Origin: Epiperipatus broadwayi
Lineage: Eukaryota; Onychophora; Udeonychophora; Euonychophora; Peripatidae
DNA: 64,000 nt
Direction of reading: 5' to 3'
NCBI GenBank assembly: GCA_028023455.1
Contig: JAQFVV010012669.1
Span: 874,501-938,500 of the forward strand
The notes beneath the pieces are model-generated. The model was given only the letters and a program-made list of their open reading frames with translations, did no database searches and had not been told where the DNA came from. The translations under genes were made by a program, and so were the position numbers. This document shows, piece by piece, positions 9,515 through 21,741 of this stretch. The stretch's first letter is position 1, and each line of letters begins with the position of its first letter.

Positions 9515-10329
9515 TGTTATGTATGTGTATAATTAAAATACACATACACACAAAATAATAATAGTAAATGGTGTAAATAGGGATTTAATATTTAAACGTA
9601 TGTATGTGTATAATTTATCGCATATACATACGTAAGTTATATATATATACGTGAAGATAAAAATACTTCGTTAATTTAAAATAATATTATACTTTAATAG
9701 CTGTGTTATGTTCTAAAACAACATGTAAACAAATCCTTTTAGATAGCAAAGTTAATTAACGAAGGAACTTTGCAGATAAACAAGATGATTAATTAAAAAG
9801 CAATCGAACTGCAAAGGGTAATCAATCAAAGTAAAACTTAAGCCAAAAGATAAACTGGGAGGGATTGATCTGACCAGGATGGACAAGATCTGACCAATCA
9901 AATCCAGAAAATCAGGACTGGAAAAATGAGTGAAAGTGTAAAGCATTTTGGACACTTAAAACTGGGAGCTCTACCGATGCAGATGAACTGGGAAAGGCGC
10001 TGAACGTCACTTATTTAGCACGGTAGCCCCAGAGTGGACAGCTGGCCTCCGAACGTCCAAGAGTCAGCATAGGGACTATAAAGTAGGTCGCATAGATCTT
10101 CATTATTATTTTTGTATACCTTCGGGTTTGTTAATATAAATAGATTATGATTGTTTTAATGTATTACTGTAAATATGTATATATTAGTGTATTATAATTA
10201 AATCTGTTTTCTTATTCCACCGGCGTTAGTCTTTGTGATAAAATTATTGTATGCATATATAGTCAGTGCAAGGGTTAGCTTACTGCATAGATTGTTTGCC
10301 AGTGATTATTATAACTGGTGGATCTAAAA
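9515..10329 (+). repeat. 3' LTR
   Basis: Copy of 3944-4752 with scattered, mostly C/T and G/A differences. The terminal CA is mutated to AA (GATCTAAAA), which makes the end look ragged. The boundary is fixed by the AAATC duplication that follows. Confidence 0.92.
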
Positions 10330-10334
10330 AAATC
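10330..10334. repeat. Target-site duplication, right copy (AAATC)
   Basis: Matches 3939-3943. Confidence 0.78.
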
Positions 10335-10550
10335 TTTTAAAGGTTTAATTATATATATTTTTGTCAATTAGCATCATTTGTATCTATAAAGTCACTGTGA
10401 TAAAAATACTTTCAAGCTTCTCATTTTTAAATGCTTTCTGTTTAGGAAAGCAGTTACACGTAACTTTATTTTCACTACTGAAAAAATCTACATGTTTGTT
10501 TGTGACTTTTTGCTTTCTGCTTTTTGTTTTTTATTAACCAAAATATCAAT

Positions 10551-10645
10551 GTTAAGCGTTGTTAACCGAGAGCTCAGCGCAGACGCCTTGCAAGCAAGCA
10601 GTTGGTTGCAGACGGTTGTTGCAGGTTCGCCTCCCGGCCGATATT
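10551..10645 (+). repeat. tRNA-like segment (SINE head or tRNA pseudogene)
   Basis: A compact GC-rich island in AT-rich DNA with a box-A-like AGCTCAGCGCAGACG and, about 45 bases later, a box-B-like GGTTCGCCTCC. It is followed by AT-rich microsatellite (10650-10675), as in many tRNA-derived SINEs. No clean cloverleaf with paired acceptor ends was found by eye, so a working tRNA gene is unlikely. Confidence 0.45.
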
Positions 10646-11272
10646 ATATACATTTCATATAAAATATATATATATACCCATCTTCCCCTTACATAACCAG
10701 TAATTTTTTCGTACAAAAAACAAAAACTATGTCTAATTCTCTACTCATTATAAAGTATTAAAAAATTCTGCAGAGCTTCCTTTTACGACATTTCAGAATT
10801 ATATTTATTCTAATTCCAATTCATAAGTTGAATGCTCATTTGATCTATAATTCAGTTCTTGGATTCTTTTTTATTATTACAATCAAAGCAAAACAACTAA
10901 TTACTAGTAATATTCATAATTTTTTCATGGCATTATTTTCTATTGAAAAAAAATCACTTATTGTTTAAATTTTTATGATTTTTTTAAAATAGTTATTTTA
11001 AATATATGTATTAATGAAAAATAAATAATCAAGAATTAATATGAGATAGACAATTTAGAAGGAGTTCAGAATAAGTTCGATTATTTTATAATTTTTAAAA
11101 CATTAATTTACGATATAGTCAAATGCATCAATGAATTATTTTAAATTTTTCTTCCGAATTATTATGCTTGTGTGAAACCCATACAAATATATTTATGTAT
11201 GTATGTATATATACATAGGTGCCTTTGCGTTTGTTGTATATGTAGGAGTTTTGCTAATAATAAGGAAGTGTG
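10646..11272. other. AT-rich tract, no gene seen
   Basis: Includes (AT)n at about 10660-10674 and a TATG-type microsatellite at 11193-11215. No coding or RNA signal recognised. Confidence 0.6.
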
Positions 11273-12114
11273 TGTAATGTAAATAACGGGTAAAAGATGT
11301 TAATGGATTTAGTCAGCGACAAAGACAATCGTTATGAGAAGAATGTAATCCTTAATGTTAAGTGAGTAATCAGATTAAGTGACTGCTTTCATACAGATTC
11401 ATTTGTCTCTTGAATTTAAAGGAGGAATATAAATAATCTGCAAAAGAGTACACAAATGTACATACAGTGTGCACTGATAAGAAGCCATAATGAAGTTGAA
11501 CACAGCGGTCAATACCAGGGGGAAAAGTGTATAAGTTTTAACCACAACATGAGTGAATATCAACAAGGGTCAGCATAAAAGTACCATACCTTTGCAAAAC
11601 TATCACAAACAATATCTGGAAATGTGCTGGAAGTGACACTTTTGGACTACCTGCTTCCTAGGAAAGAGTAAGTTAATACACACGCATGTCACAATATTGT
11701 TTGTGTATATAATGTTTGATTTCAGGTAGCATTTGGTCTTAGCTAGAGCACACAAAAATCATATGAGTTGACCAGAGAACAGACAACACCATCATGTACC
11801 CAGAAATAAATGGAATATACTGGCATCAGGGAACAGATGCAAATCAAGTGAGCCACACCTGGCCTGAGCATACTCATATAGATGAAGTGATGCAGTGAAA
11901 TGAGCAAAGCACCAGACAGAACTGACCCAGACCAGACAATATTTCTAGCATTCACTGTTCTGTAACCCAAAAACTAAAATCAGCAACAGTAGAACCCAGA
12001 AAAGCACTTAATGTAATATATTAGTGATGCAATTGTTTATGAAGAATAAATCATGAAATGTATCTAAGTGTTTGTATTTATAGGTAATCACAATTACACA
12101 GAAGAGTCATAACA
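11273..12114 (+). repeat. 5' LTR (diverged)
   Basis: It aligns with 15754-16619 through AAGAATGTAATC, a CTTGCATT/CTTGAATT-type block, GAAGTGACA and a common AATAAATCATGAAAT block near the 3' end. It ends about TCATAACA. Confidence 0.75.
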
Positions 12115-12230
12115 GAACAGATTTAGGACATTCTGAGACAAGATCTAGATCAAGAAGAAGAAAAAATCTTCGAAAAAATCAACCCTAGAACAAGAAAGAA
12201 ATAAAAGATTGGAAGGAATCAAAATTAAAG

Positions 12231-12280
12231 AACTGACTAGATCAAGAAGAATAAAGAACTGACTAGATCAAGAAGAATAA
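12231..12280 (+). repeat. 26-bp tandem pair
   Basis: AACTGACTAGATCAAGAAGA followed by ATAA(AG) occurs twice head to tail just inside the decayed element. Confidence 0.85.
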
Positions 12281-12549
12281 TCTGGGAGGAAGCTGAAGCC
12301 ATGATAATAAATTTATTTATTTATTGTTAGTAAAGAATAAGAATAGTAATAAAAATAGTTTCAAGAAATTTAATCCTGGACAACCTGAGTTATGAGGATA
12401 ATATATAGAAAAACTTACATTCTTTATTATCTGTAATATAGGGTATATGAACAAGCCTGTGTTTCAGTTATTCTTTATTATCATAAGTAAAATTGTCAGA
12501 CCTAAGGTAAGCAATATTTGTTGGAATATGTAAAGCAGTCACATATAGA

Positions 12550-12880
12550 TTATTAGTAGCTCAGGCAGCCCCTGAGGAACCATCTGATTTAACATTTAAG
12601 AAAGCTAAAGAAATATTGAATGAGTATTTTGCTCTGAAATCAATTACAATTATTAGAATATATGTTCTATTTCTGTTCCAATTTGATTGTGAGATAGTAG
12701 TAGAGTATGTAGCAGAACTAAGAAGTCAGGTAAACCAATGTGACTTTGAATGAGGTGTTAAGGAATAAATTTATTTGTGGCATGATAAATTATTCTCTTC
12801 ACCTAAGACTGTTGATGGATAATTCAATAATATTCAAAGTAGTAGTAGATTTAACTAAGTTAAGTGAAGAAGCATCAAAA
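12550..12880 (+). pseudogene. Gag domain remnant of decayed element
   Basis: Translation over stops gives the Retrotrans_gag pattern: PEEPSDLTFKKAKEILNEYF, then a block ending QFDCEIVVEYVAELR and NQCDFE. This corresponds to the family's conserved LxxHFxPK...R..F....Q..GES...FVA.L+.LA..CDFG. Several TGA and TAA codons interrupt it. Capsid-forming role in the intact ancestor. Confidence 0.65.
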
Positions 12881-13040
12881 TAATTTGCAGTTTTAGTTGA
12901 CAAGAATCAGAAAATAAAAGCCATGGTGATGAATCTGTCAGTGGGGTAGGGTGAATAAGAATAAGGGTTTTATAAATGATAGGCACTTTAGCCACAAAAA
13001 TAATGATAGTTATAGGATATGTAAATTCAAAAAAAATATT

Positions 13041-13082
13041 TGCAGGTATTGTAAAAAGTAAGGTCATATCAAATTAGCATGC
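13041..13082 (+). pseudogene. Gag zinc knuckle remnant
   Basis: Reads C-R-Y-C-K-K-stop-G-H-I-K-L-A-C, a CX2CX4HX4C RNA-binding knuckle complete except for one stop codon. It lies in the expected place between the gag domain and pol. Confidence 0.75.
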
Positions 13083-13399
13083 AGGTTATTGAAAAGTCAT
13101 GCTAGTGCAAAAGAGTCTTCATATGGCATGAGTAAAAATAAATCAAAATAGGAAAGTATTGGGTTTCATTCAAAGGAAGAAAACTATAAAGTCTGTAAGG
13201 AAAGAAAAGTAGAATGTCAAATTTTAAAGAATAAGGAAATAATGTCAATATTTACAGTTATGGTAAAAATAAATGGCATACTAGTTAAATTGGAATGACT
13301 CAGGTCAGCAGTAATCAATAAATGTAGGAGATAATTAAAAATAAGAAAGTAAAACTAATTCCCACTATGAGGAAGATACATGATTATTAAAGAAAGTTA

Positions 13400-14370
13400 A
13401 TAAGCATGCTGAGACAAACTAAACTGAGAGATAAATATAATACAGATGCCACTAAAATAACTATAGAAGATCATAACAATCTTTTAGGAAGAAATTGGTT
13501 TGAACTCTTAAGTTATGCTATAAAACACACAAGTAAACTGCAAATAAAGATAAAGACATTGACATGTATAGAAGAGACTACCCACAGATTTTAAAATCAA
13601 TATTAGACAAGTATACAGGATCTCCAGTAAAATTATGAATAAATGTTACAGTCAAATCAATCACATGCAAAATTACATAGATCACATTCACACTTAGGGG
13701 AACTGTAGCATATGAGTTAGAAATATTGGAGAAATAAGGGGTAATAGAAATAATACAAATGTCTGAATGAGTAACTCTCATTGTACCAGTGATAAAAGAA
13801 AATGGTGATATTTTGCACAGACTATAGGTATACTTTTAATAAAATGCTATTATGGAAAATTTATCTTCCTTAGTCACTTAAACAAATCTTAGCAGCATTA
13901 GTAAAATGAAAAATATTTACAAAGATAGGCCTAGGGCAAATATACTTATAGTTGATAATGAAACAGCTGAATGATTAGCATGGATTGCACACAAATAGCT
14001 GATTAAGATTAATAGATTGCTGTTCAGATTAGCAGCAGGGCCTGAAATATTTCAAAAAATAATAGACCAGTTAGTAATGGAAATGAGAGACCAATTTCAT
14101 ACTTCAATGACTTTATAGTAATAGATAAATATTTAGATCAGCTAATGAAATCCGCAAGAAATCTAATGAATATGTTTAACAAATCAGACATTAGAGTAAA
14201 CCCTGATAAATGCAGACTTGGAATCAAAAAAAAAAATCAAATTTCTAGGATTGAGAATAATTAAGATTAATTTGCTTTTCTCAAAAGAGAAAATAAAAGC
14301 AATTACAAATACTGCATAGCGATCAAAAAAAGAGTTACAAGCATTTCTAGATCTTGTTAGTATGATCATT
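13400..14370 (+). pseudogene. Pol protease-linker/RT remnant
   Basis: LLGRNWFELL at about 13465-13500 matches the conserved LGRxWL segment after Ty3 proteases. RT pieces include INRLLFRLAAGPEIFQKIID (about 14009-14068; the LPFGLSSAPEIFQ motif) and VNPDKCRLGIKKK (about 14197-14235; the N-x-EKC motif before the FLG block). The YxDD motif itself is not preserved. Confidence 0.7.
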
Positions 14371-15169
14371 TCTTTAGTTGCAAATCAGAAATGGTTGAAC
14401 CATTTGTTATTAGAAAGAAAGGCTCAGTGGAAATAAAGCAAAGAGCATGTAGTCACATTCAAGACATTGAAGTTCATTCACATACAATGTATCACTAGTA
14501 AGGATTGGAGCCATTTTTTTACATAGAGACAAATCAGTAAAGAATTACCTGATCATATTTGCCTCATGAACATGCACCGATAAATAGCAAATAACTATTC
14601 TTAATTTCAGAGTACAAAAGATCTCCCAGTATTTAAGTGTAGACAGTTCATATTACAAATAGTTCATAAGTCACTGTTAGGAATGTTTAATACAAAGAAA
14701 GAGTACCAGTTCAGCATCACCAAAGATAATTAGATGATAATTTTTTTGAGTGCATATAATTTTTAATATATTGACTCTCTTAGTAGATTACCAAACATAT
14801 CAGAAGCAACAGATATAAAAGATGTAGTTACCTAATGTAGTAGATCTAGAAAACATTCAATGTATAAATAGTTATATAGTTTCAAAATGGATGAAAGCCT
14901 GTGAAGAATATAGGGTTTTGCAGAAATGGACATGTGAAGAATGGCTAAAGTCCAAACCTTCTGCAATGCTTGTGGAAATATAGCAAAGACAAAAAAATTT
15001 TTCAATGCAAGGAAATTGCATTGTGAGTACAAAAATGCTTGCCCAATTGTATAAGTGGTAGTCAGAGATAGATAAAGATGTAAAACAATGTTTACAGTAA
15101 TGTTGTAAGTGCAGGTTAAGGTTAAATTTACCCCTCAAAACTAGGGAAACTGCATTGCTGGAAACGACA

Positions 15170-15520
15170 AAACTATGGCAAAGAATACACATTGATTATG
15201 CAAGCCCTTGGAAAGATAAGCCATTTTAGTTATAACCAATATTTATACCAAATAGTTAAAGATGTATTTAGTGAATAAAGCAAATTCCACACCATAAATA
15301 ATGAAATTTGCATTTTCTACATTCAGCATAACAGAAATGATTGTATCAGATAATGGAAATGCATTCACTCAAAACCAATTTAATAATTTTTGTGAAAAAT
15401 ATGCAACTCCATCAACATCAATGGGGAAATCTCTGAGAAAATTGATGTTTGAAGGAAAGATGTGGAACCATTTATTGAATATAGTAAACTTACAGACTCC
15501 AATGGAAAGGACATAGACAT
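15170..15520 (+). pseudogene. Integrase remnant
   Basis: RIHIDYASPWKDKPF near 15182-15226 is the first catalytic Asp motif (WxRLHIDYAGP in relatives). MIVSDNGNAFTQNQF (15340-15384) contains the second Asp. GKSLRKLMFEGKM (15424-15462) matches the later GKSPAELLFGRK segment. The stretch that should carry the catalytic Glu is deleted. Confidence 0.78.
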
Positions 15521-15753
15521 CAAGGTATAAAATAGATGACTACATGTGAAACCAGGAAATTAAACTGCCACCCACTATAGCAGATGATAATAAGAACCAA
15601 TTCATAAGATAAAAAGTTGGATATAGATCAAAGACAACCCAGTCTGAGGCTGAAGAGAGGGCAACAATGGTCCAAGTACCTTAAAAATTATGACATAACA
15701 TCATATCTAACAAAAATGAAGACAACTCATTTAAGCAGAGAGCAAAAGTCTAT

Positions 15754-16619
15754 TGTATAATGGAAAGATTTTCAGTAATAATAAAATGTTAATAAATTCA
15801 GCCAGAAATAAAAACATTAGATGTAAGAAGAATGTAATCTTTATAAAGTAAAGAAAGAAGTCAGAGTGATCGAATTCATAAAAGCTTGCTTGTCTCTTGC
15901 ATTCAAAGGAAGAGTGTAAATACTCTGTAGTTACAAGTAAGAGTTTTGCAAGAGAGATTACATAGAAATATGTATAGGGTGTACTTGTAAGAAGGCATAA
16001 TGAGATCATACACAATGTTCAATACAGGAGGGAGAAGTATGCAAGTACTAATCACAGCTTGATTGGATATCAAAAAGGGCCAGCATAGAAGTGAGGATCA
16101 TGGACATTGTCAAGCAATACACTGGAAGTGACAACACAGTTCTACATGCTTCACAAGAGAGAGTAAGGTAATATGCTCACATGTTGTCATAATATTGCAT
16201 GCACATATAATGCTTGATTTTAGGAGCATTCAACCTTAGCTAGAGAAACCAAGACAATATTGGAGTAAAACAAGGAACAGGCATCAGCCTCACATACCTG
16301 GAACAACAACTGAAGTCTACTAGCATTGGAGAACTAATTGATTTAAATCAAGAAAACTGCTTCTACAATAAAGATGAAACTTATATAGCTGAAATGATAC
16401 AAGGAAATAGCAAAGCACTGTTGAGAGATGTAATCCAGACTGGACATCATTCCTGACTTTTATTATTGTACAATCTGAAACCTGTTGATAGTGACAATTG
16501 AACCCAAAACCACACTTAACATACTACACTATTGATGTGTTTATAAAAAATAAATCATGAAATTTGTTTAAACATTTAGTATTTATAAATAACCACGATT
16601 GCGCAGAGGGACAAAACAC
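15754..16619 (+). repeat. 3' LTR (diverged)
   Basis: Partner of 11273-12114. It begins TGTATAATGG and ends near GGGACAAAACA. Confidence 0.72.
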
Positions 16620-19600
16620 AATAGTGTATTTAATGTATGTTTACACTTTGAGATTAAAATTGAATTATGCTATAATTAAATGAACATTTAAAGACATGTA
16701 TTTATATTCTGAAATAGATATGTAAACACTTATGGTTAATTTAAGCTATTTTGTTGGTACTTGTCTGTTTTTATTCAAAAGTAAAGTATGTATGTGTGTA
16801 CTTCCTAACTTAGAACACACGTCTAACAAAATCAAATAAATAATAGAGTAACAGTCTTCAGAGAGATACCCATTATAATGTAAAGTTTTGTGAATAGTAA
16901 TAGTTAAAAGCTGTCAGATAACAAATATACATATGTTAACATACATAAGGCCAATTACAATTGAAATACATTTATATTTCAATTGCCTTGAGTTGTTAAT
17001 AAACTTTGTTTTGCTTATTGTTAGATCAGTTTTAGCACTTATTTATTGCTGTCTGCTTTGCCAATTAATCTTTCTCAAAAATCTCTGTTCAATATGTTGC
17101 TTATAATGGTAATTTAGCAAATACTTTATTTAAATAATAAAAAAATCATCCATGCTTTGTTACTGTTTGCAAATTTAAAAATAGCACTATATATTTTACC
17201 AGTCTTAGTTGCTTCAGCAGAAATTTTTTTCCTCTAAATCAAAACTACATTCAAGCATGACACAAAAGAAACTCACAAATTTGGATATTATAAGTATGAA
17301 ACTCAAATATATAAATATTTAGATTTGAACACAATCATAAAAAAATTTTCATATATGAAAAATAAAAAAATTGCAAGAATTAGAATTATAAATATATGAC
17401 TTTTTAACTTCAGCATTTCTTATGATAGATTAAGGAAAATAATTTTGAAGGGGCAGTAAAAAACTTTGAGCTTGGACAGCATAAATCTCCAAATTATCCT
17501 TGATTATATGTGCTTTCATCCACCTACATAAAAAATTCTTTATAGTATATAATTTGTACTATCACTCACACAGTATAATTTGTTTTATTACATTCTCAGT
17601 AATGTTAATATATTTTGGTTACTATGTTCTGACAAAAGAATAGACTTTATTTATCACTTTTTATTTTATAGATGGTAATAAAAATTGTTTGTAAATTTTT
17701 GTAATGATATTTTTTTTACTTATTAAAAACTATTAAGTATATAAAAACTATTAAACATATAGAAAGGCATATTTTTAATGTAAAATATTAATATATAGAA
17801 TTATATTGATATCGTTTGCCTTACCTGTAATTGATTTTTCAGAAAGTCAATTTCCGGTATAATCATAATGTTAGAATAATTGCTTTTAAAATTGTGAGGT
17901 GCATCCACAATTAATAATTAGTACCCAAGGAGTGAAAAAGTATTCAATCACATGCTAATATTATGAACTTATATTATACAAGTCCAGCCAATCAATTTTG
18001 TACCTAAATTATGCCTTAAAAACTCTGCATTTTGAATGTATTTAAAATGTTGTACTGGACAAAGCAATGAGTAAAATAGTAAATAAAAATATTTATTAAA
18101 TATATATTTATATTGAAAAATAATCTTACTTTAATATCTACCATCTCATTTATGGTACTAGCTCTGTCTTTATGCTTAATAAAATTATATTGACTTACTG
18201 TTTTTTATGCACTCTTAGCCATTAAGAAAAAAGTTATTCTACTATTGATTTATTTAAGATTAACACTCTTCTGGACTAAGGTCAATTGGTGTGTTAAACC
18301 AAGCCAATAATAATATCCTAAAACTTATTCACTCATTATATCAAAGAAATTTTTTTTAAAAAACAAACAAATCAGATATCATTTATATAAAATCAACTAA
18401 AGTAGCATGTGACAGTGAGTTATAGTTGGTGTGATAGTTAAAAAAAATCTGTGACCTTGGTGCCATAAACATTATTTTATAATCTATTATTGATTTTGTA
18501 TGTGTAGAATGGACACTCAATGTTCTTCATATCATGATTATTGTTATTGAATATGTTGTTATGTCAGATATCTACCACAAAACTTTTATATAGCAACATT
18601 GGCCTAACTTATGTTTCATTACTGAATAATTGGTACCATGAATGTAGATGATAATTTTTCAGACAACTGAAAACTTCTGAAAATGAATACTGTCCAGTTG
18701 AAACTGTCAACTATTTCAAGTTTGGATATAATATTGTATTTGCATTGTGCTAAATGCATAGAAAAGTGTTTGATATTGTGTGTTTATATTGATACTAATT
18801 TCAAAATAAGTTTAGGATTTTTTTTTCCCAAAGCTGAACCATAGACACTTCTGTTACAATTTCAATTTTTAATCAATAATTATATAACTGGAATTAATCT
18901 TCACTGCTTTGCCTAGTCTAGTATGTAATGCATTCTTTCATTATTTCTCTCTGGAGATTAACTGGAGAGCCCTTTGCCTATTCAATAACAGTAGATGCTT
19001 TTATTAAAAAAAAAGATAAAATAATTGAGCATTTTCCAGTAATATACAATTCATTTCATTGTATTAGGGCTCTAGATTTCAGAAGCATAAAACAGTACTA
19101 TCACAATAAGAATGCTTTACAAAAACACTGATTAATTACAATAGTAATATTATACTATATATTGGTAAACTTGATATTAGATAATCAGTTTCCAAAATTT
19201 AATATCTAGCAAACTACAATATATAGTCAAAAATGCTTTTCTGTTATTGATATTTCATAAATCATAAATTTAGCTTTTGAACTTTTACAATTATATTGTA
19301 ATAGATAAATTTGGAATTTAATGTACTCTTTAAATGTACTAATAATAAATTTATTAAAGCCAAGTGACACTCGAGACAGTTTATTAGAATCACGTTAAAA
19401 TAGGCTTGAAATGATTTTAAATAACAATCAAATTTAATTAACATTATAATAAATCATGGTGTTTTTTAATATTCATTTTATTTAGTTTATTTTTAAAAGA
19501 TTTAAAACATTTTGTGCATTCTCTGAAATAATATTTTAGCAACTAAATAGTAATTTACGTTTACTCTTTTACTTTAATCTAAAAGAATTTAAGAAATGGA

Positions 19601-19820
19601 GAAAAATGATGCCGATTTACGACACCATTTTACGACATTCTTGTGTAAAGAAAGTTACTGCCAGAAAGCAAATCCAAAACACATGATTCAATATGACTCC
19701 CAATATTTAGATATTGTTTAAACGAAATGCATTGAAAATTAGCTAATGCAATTTTATAATTATATATTATAAGCCAAATAATTTATTATAAGTAATGTGT
19801 GTTGTTGATACGTTAAATTT
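16620..19820. other. AT-rich tract upstream of WASHC5 exon
   Basis: No coding segment, tRNA-like sequence or named repeat was recognised apart from the small hairpin at 19154-19227. This should hold either the WASHC5 promoter or part of a 5'-UTR intron, but I see no CpG-rich island, TATA box in convincing context, or clear initiator. Confidence 0.55.
19154..19227. repeat. Small inverted repeat (hairpin)
   Basis: ACTATATATTG...CTTGATATTA (19154-19179) pairs imperfectly with TAATATCTAG...CAATATATAGT (19200-19227). It resembles a tiny MITE. Confidence 0.55.
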
Positions 19821-19837
19821 CTTTTTAAAGATATACC

Positions 19838-20062
19838 ATGGTTGATTTTTTAGCAGATAATAATCTTTGTGGACAGACTCTACTTCGTCTCGTATCTAGA
19901 GGCAATGCTATCATTGCAGAACTTTTAAGATTATCGGATTTTATTCCAGCAGTTTTTAAAGTTGAAAGCAAACAAGACCAAGCTAAATATGGAGAAATTT
20001 TATTTGATTTTGTGTATTTTAAAACATCAGAATATTGCGAATCCAAGATTGATTCCAATCCC
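19838..20062 (+). CDS. WASHC5: WASH complex subunit 5 (strumpellin), first coding exon
   Basis: The 75 codons match the start of strumpellin: [13 protein letters not shown], then [37 protein letters not shown] and ESKIDSNP. From family knowledge, vertebrate strumpellin starts MVDFLAENNLCGQ and carries the same [21 protein letters not shown] block. Strumpellin is a core subunit of the WASH complex, which activates Arp2/3-dependent actin branching on endosomes and supports cargo sorting with retromer. The start is the ATG at 19838, in a CCATGG context. The exon ends in phase 0 after the Pro codon at a GTAAGT donor. CTTTTTAAAG at 19821-19830 could be an acceptor, making this exon 2 with a short 5'-UTR piece. 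Codon quality is far above that of all other open frames here, and it has no stop or shift. The remainder of the protein (over 1,000 residues) is not in the window as far as I can see. Confidence 0.93.
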
Positions 20063-20068
20063 GTAAGT
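20063..20068 (+). promoter_or_regulatory. Splice donor of WASHC5 exon
   Basis: GTAAGT, a full consensus U1 donor, immediately follows the last codon. The frame runs on only three codons before a stop, which supports splicing here. Confidence 0.9.
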
Positions 20069-21741
20069 ATTTGATTGTAAATAATTATTAATTTGTTATT
20101 TTAAGATGAAACTTTCAAATTCTTCGAAAAATTCTGATAAAATAAAAAAAATGTTCATATATATCTGATGTAAATTATTTCGAATTAAAACATAAGAATT
20201 TGTATAGTTTTAATTAACAGTATGAGCACTGTCGAGAATTTTTACGCCTTTTCGATGTATTTTTTAATTCTTTAAGGAAGTGGTATCTTATTTGATCAGT
20301 TTCATTCTTTTATATAAAGTTTAAGACACAAATGAGATAGTGATGATTATTTAGTAAAGCAAAACATTTATTATCCAAAAATGAAATATATTAAGTTAAT
20401 ATATATAATAGTTTACTTATTAAATCTTATTTAATTATTACAATCAAGATGTTAAAAGAGAGGTGCTGGTTTCCAGCCTTGTATAATTGATTATGAGCTT
20501 AATAACGCTTAAGTGCCATATTACATCTGACTGATTAATTAATTTCACTCTCAAGTATCAACAATGTTGACAAAGGTATGCTTATAAACATCAGAGCTCC
20601 CAAGAATAGCTAGATGCATTCTATTCTTGATGCTTTATTCAACATTTAGAATGCTTTTAATTCATAGCTTGTGGGGGAGGTGATTTACATACTCTGTTTA
20701 CTTATACTATTGTTTATACATTTATGCATAAATTGATAATATTTTTTATACACAAAATGTGTGATGTCTTAACTTAAAATTAAATTCTATTTGATATTAA
20801 TTGAGAGAAAACAATAATACCATCTGATTTTATCATTAGCTTATTCTAGGATTGGGAGAAAGTATTTGATCTTGGAAGCATATGAGAAATTAATGACATT
20901 GCTGCTGGTATTAACTATAAAAACTGATCAAGTTCATATCTATATAATTACACATGCAAGTTAATCTGTGTCAAATCATAGGATTTTTTAGATTTCAGGA
21001 TATTAGTTGAAAGTCCATATTATTATTGAAAAATGGACGAAACGTTGGATATTTATATTTTATTTATGTAGTTTATATTAAATTTAATAAAAAAAATTTT
21101 TTTTTTTTAAAAGAAAGTCTCTCCGATATATTTATGTGAAGTTTTTTGACTTTATAAAAGTAACTGCTAGATGCATAAGTACATTAGTTTCAATTGAGTC
21201 TTAATTTTCACTAATAAAAATAAAAGCTGGAAACTGGTCTAGAGATTGGGATTTCATGGGACTATATTATCTGATATCCATTAATTATTCAACAATGATT
21301 GGTTTTAGAGTACAGTTATGATAATTGCTGTTGGAAATTGAGAGAAAAGAAGAAAAGTTATTTTATGGTTCAGAAAGTAAAAAAATCTGTTTATCTTTAA
21401 AGCTTCTGCTTAAAGTTGGTAGTATAGAATAAAATAAAACTCATTATAACATAAGACAATTTTTTTGTGTTATAGATAAACTTATAAATAATAATTTAAT
21501 GAAACTGACAATATATTTGTCCCAAGAGTCAAGGAATTTGTATATAGAATAGTTTGAAGGATCTTGTACAGATATTTGTATATACGTCTTAAATGCAAAT
21601 TTTTTAATTCTGTGTAGGCAGAAGTAAACTGCAACTGATATATCATTTGAAATTAAGACTAAATTTTGTTCCAAGCACGCTCAAAAAGGATAAGTTTCAA
21701 GATGTTTACTGTATATATGATATTGAACAATTCAAAACAAA
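20069..21741. other. Intron-like AT-rich DNA
   Basis: Probable WASHC5 intron 1. No exon encoding the next conserved strumpellin segment was recognised. It contains poly-A/T runs (for example 21087-21112) and no named repeat. Confidence 0.55.

Larger units (their letters stand above)
3944..10329 (+). mobile_element. Ty3-type LTR retrotransposon, complete but inactivated
   Basis: The element has two LTRs of about 810 bp (TGTTA...TAACA ends), a 5-bp target duplication, a PBS, a polypurine tract, and an internal region with gag, protease, reverse transcriptase, RNase H and integrase in that order. That order (integrase last) is diagnostic of Ty3-type rather than Copia-type elements. Gag and pol were probably one continuous frame, because the frame downstream of the zinc knuckles runs into protease. 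The copy is dead: there are frameshifts in gag, RT and integrase, several stop codons, and two internal tandem duplications (4785-5223 and 6364-7506). The LTRs differ from each other at only a modest number of positions, so insertion was fairly recent compared with the element at 11273-16619. Confidence 0.93.
11273..16619 (+). mobile_element. Decayed Ty3-type LTR retrotransposon
   Basis: Two diverged direct repeats of about 0.85 kb (11273-12114 and 15754-16619) flank remnants in Ty3 order: gag domain, zinc knuckle, RT, integrase. Stop codons occur throughout, and CpG dinucleotides are scarce in the interior, as expected for methylation-driven decay. Ends are approximate and no target duplication was found. 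It is much older than the element at 3944-10329 and from a different family, because the LTRs are unrelated. Confidence 0.8.

Noticed and set aside
18928-19131. 67-codon open frame upstream of the WASHC5 exon
   Set aside because: No motif and no splice context linking it to the WASHC5 exon.
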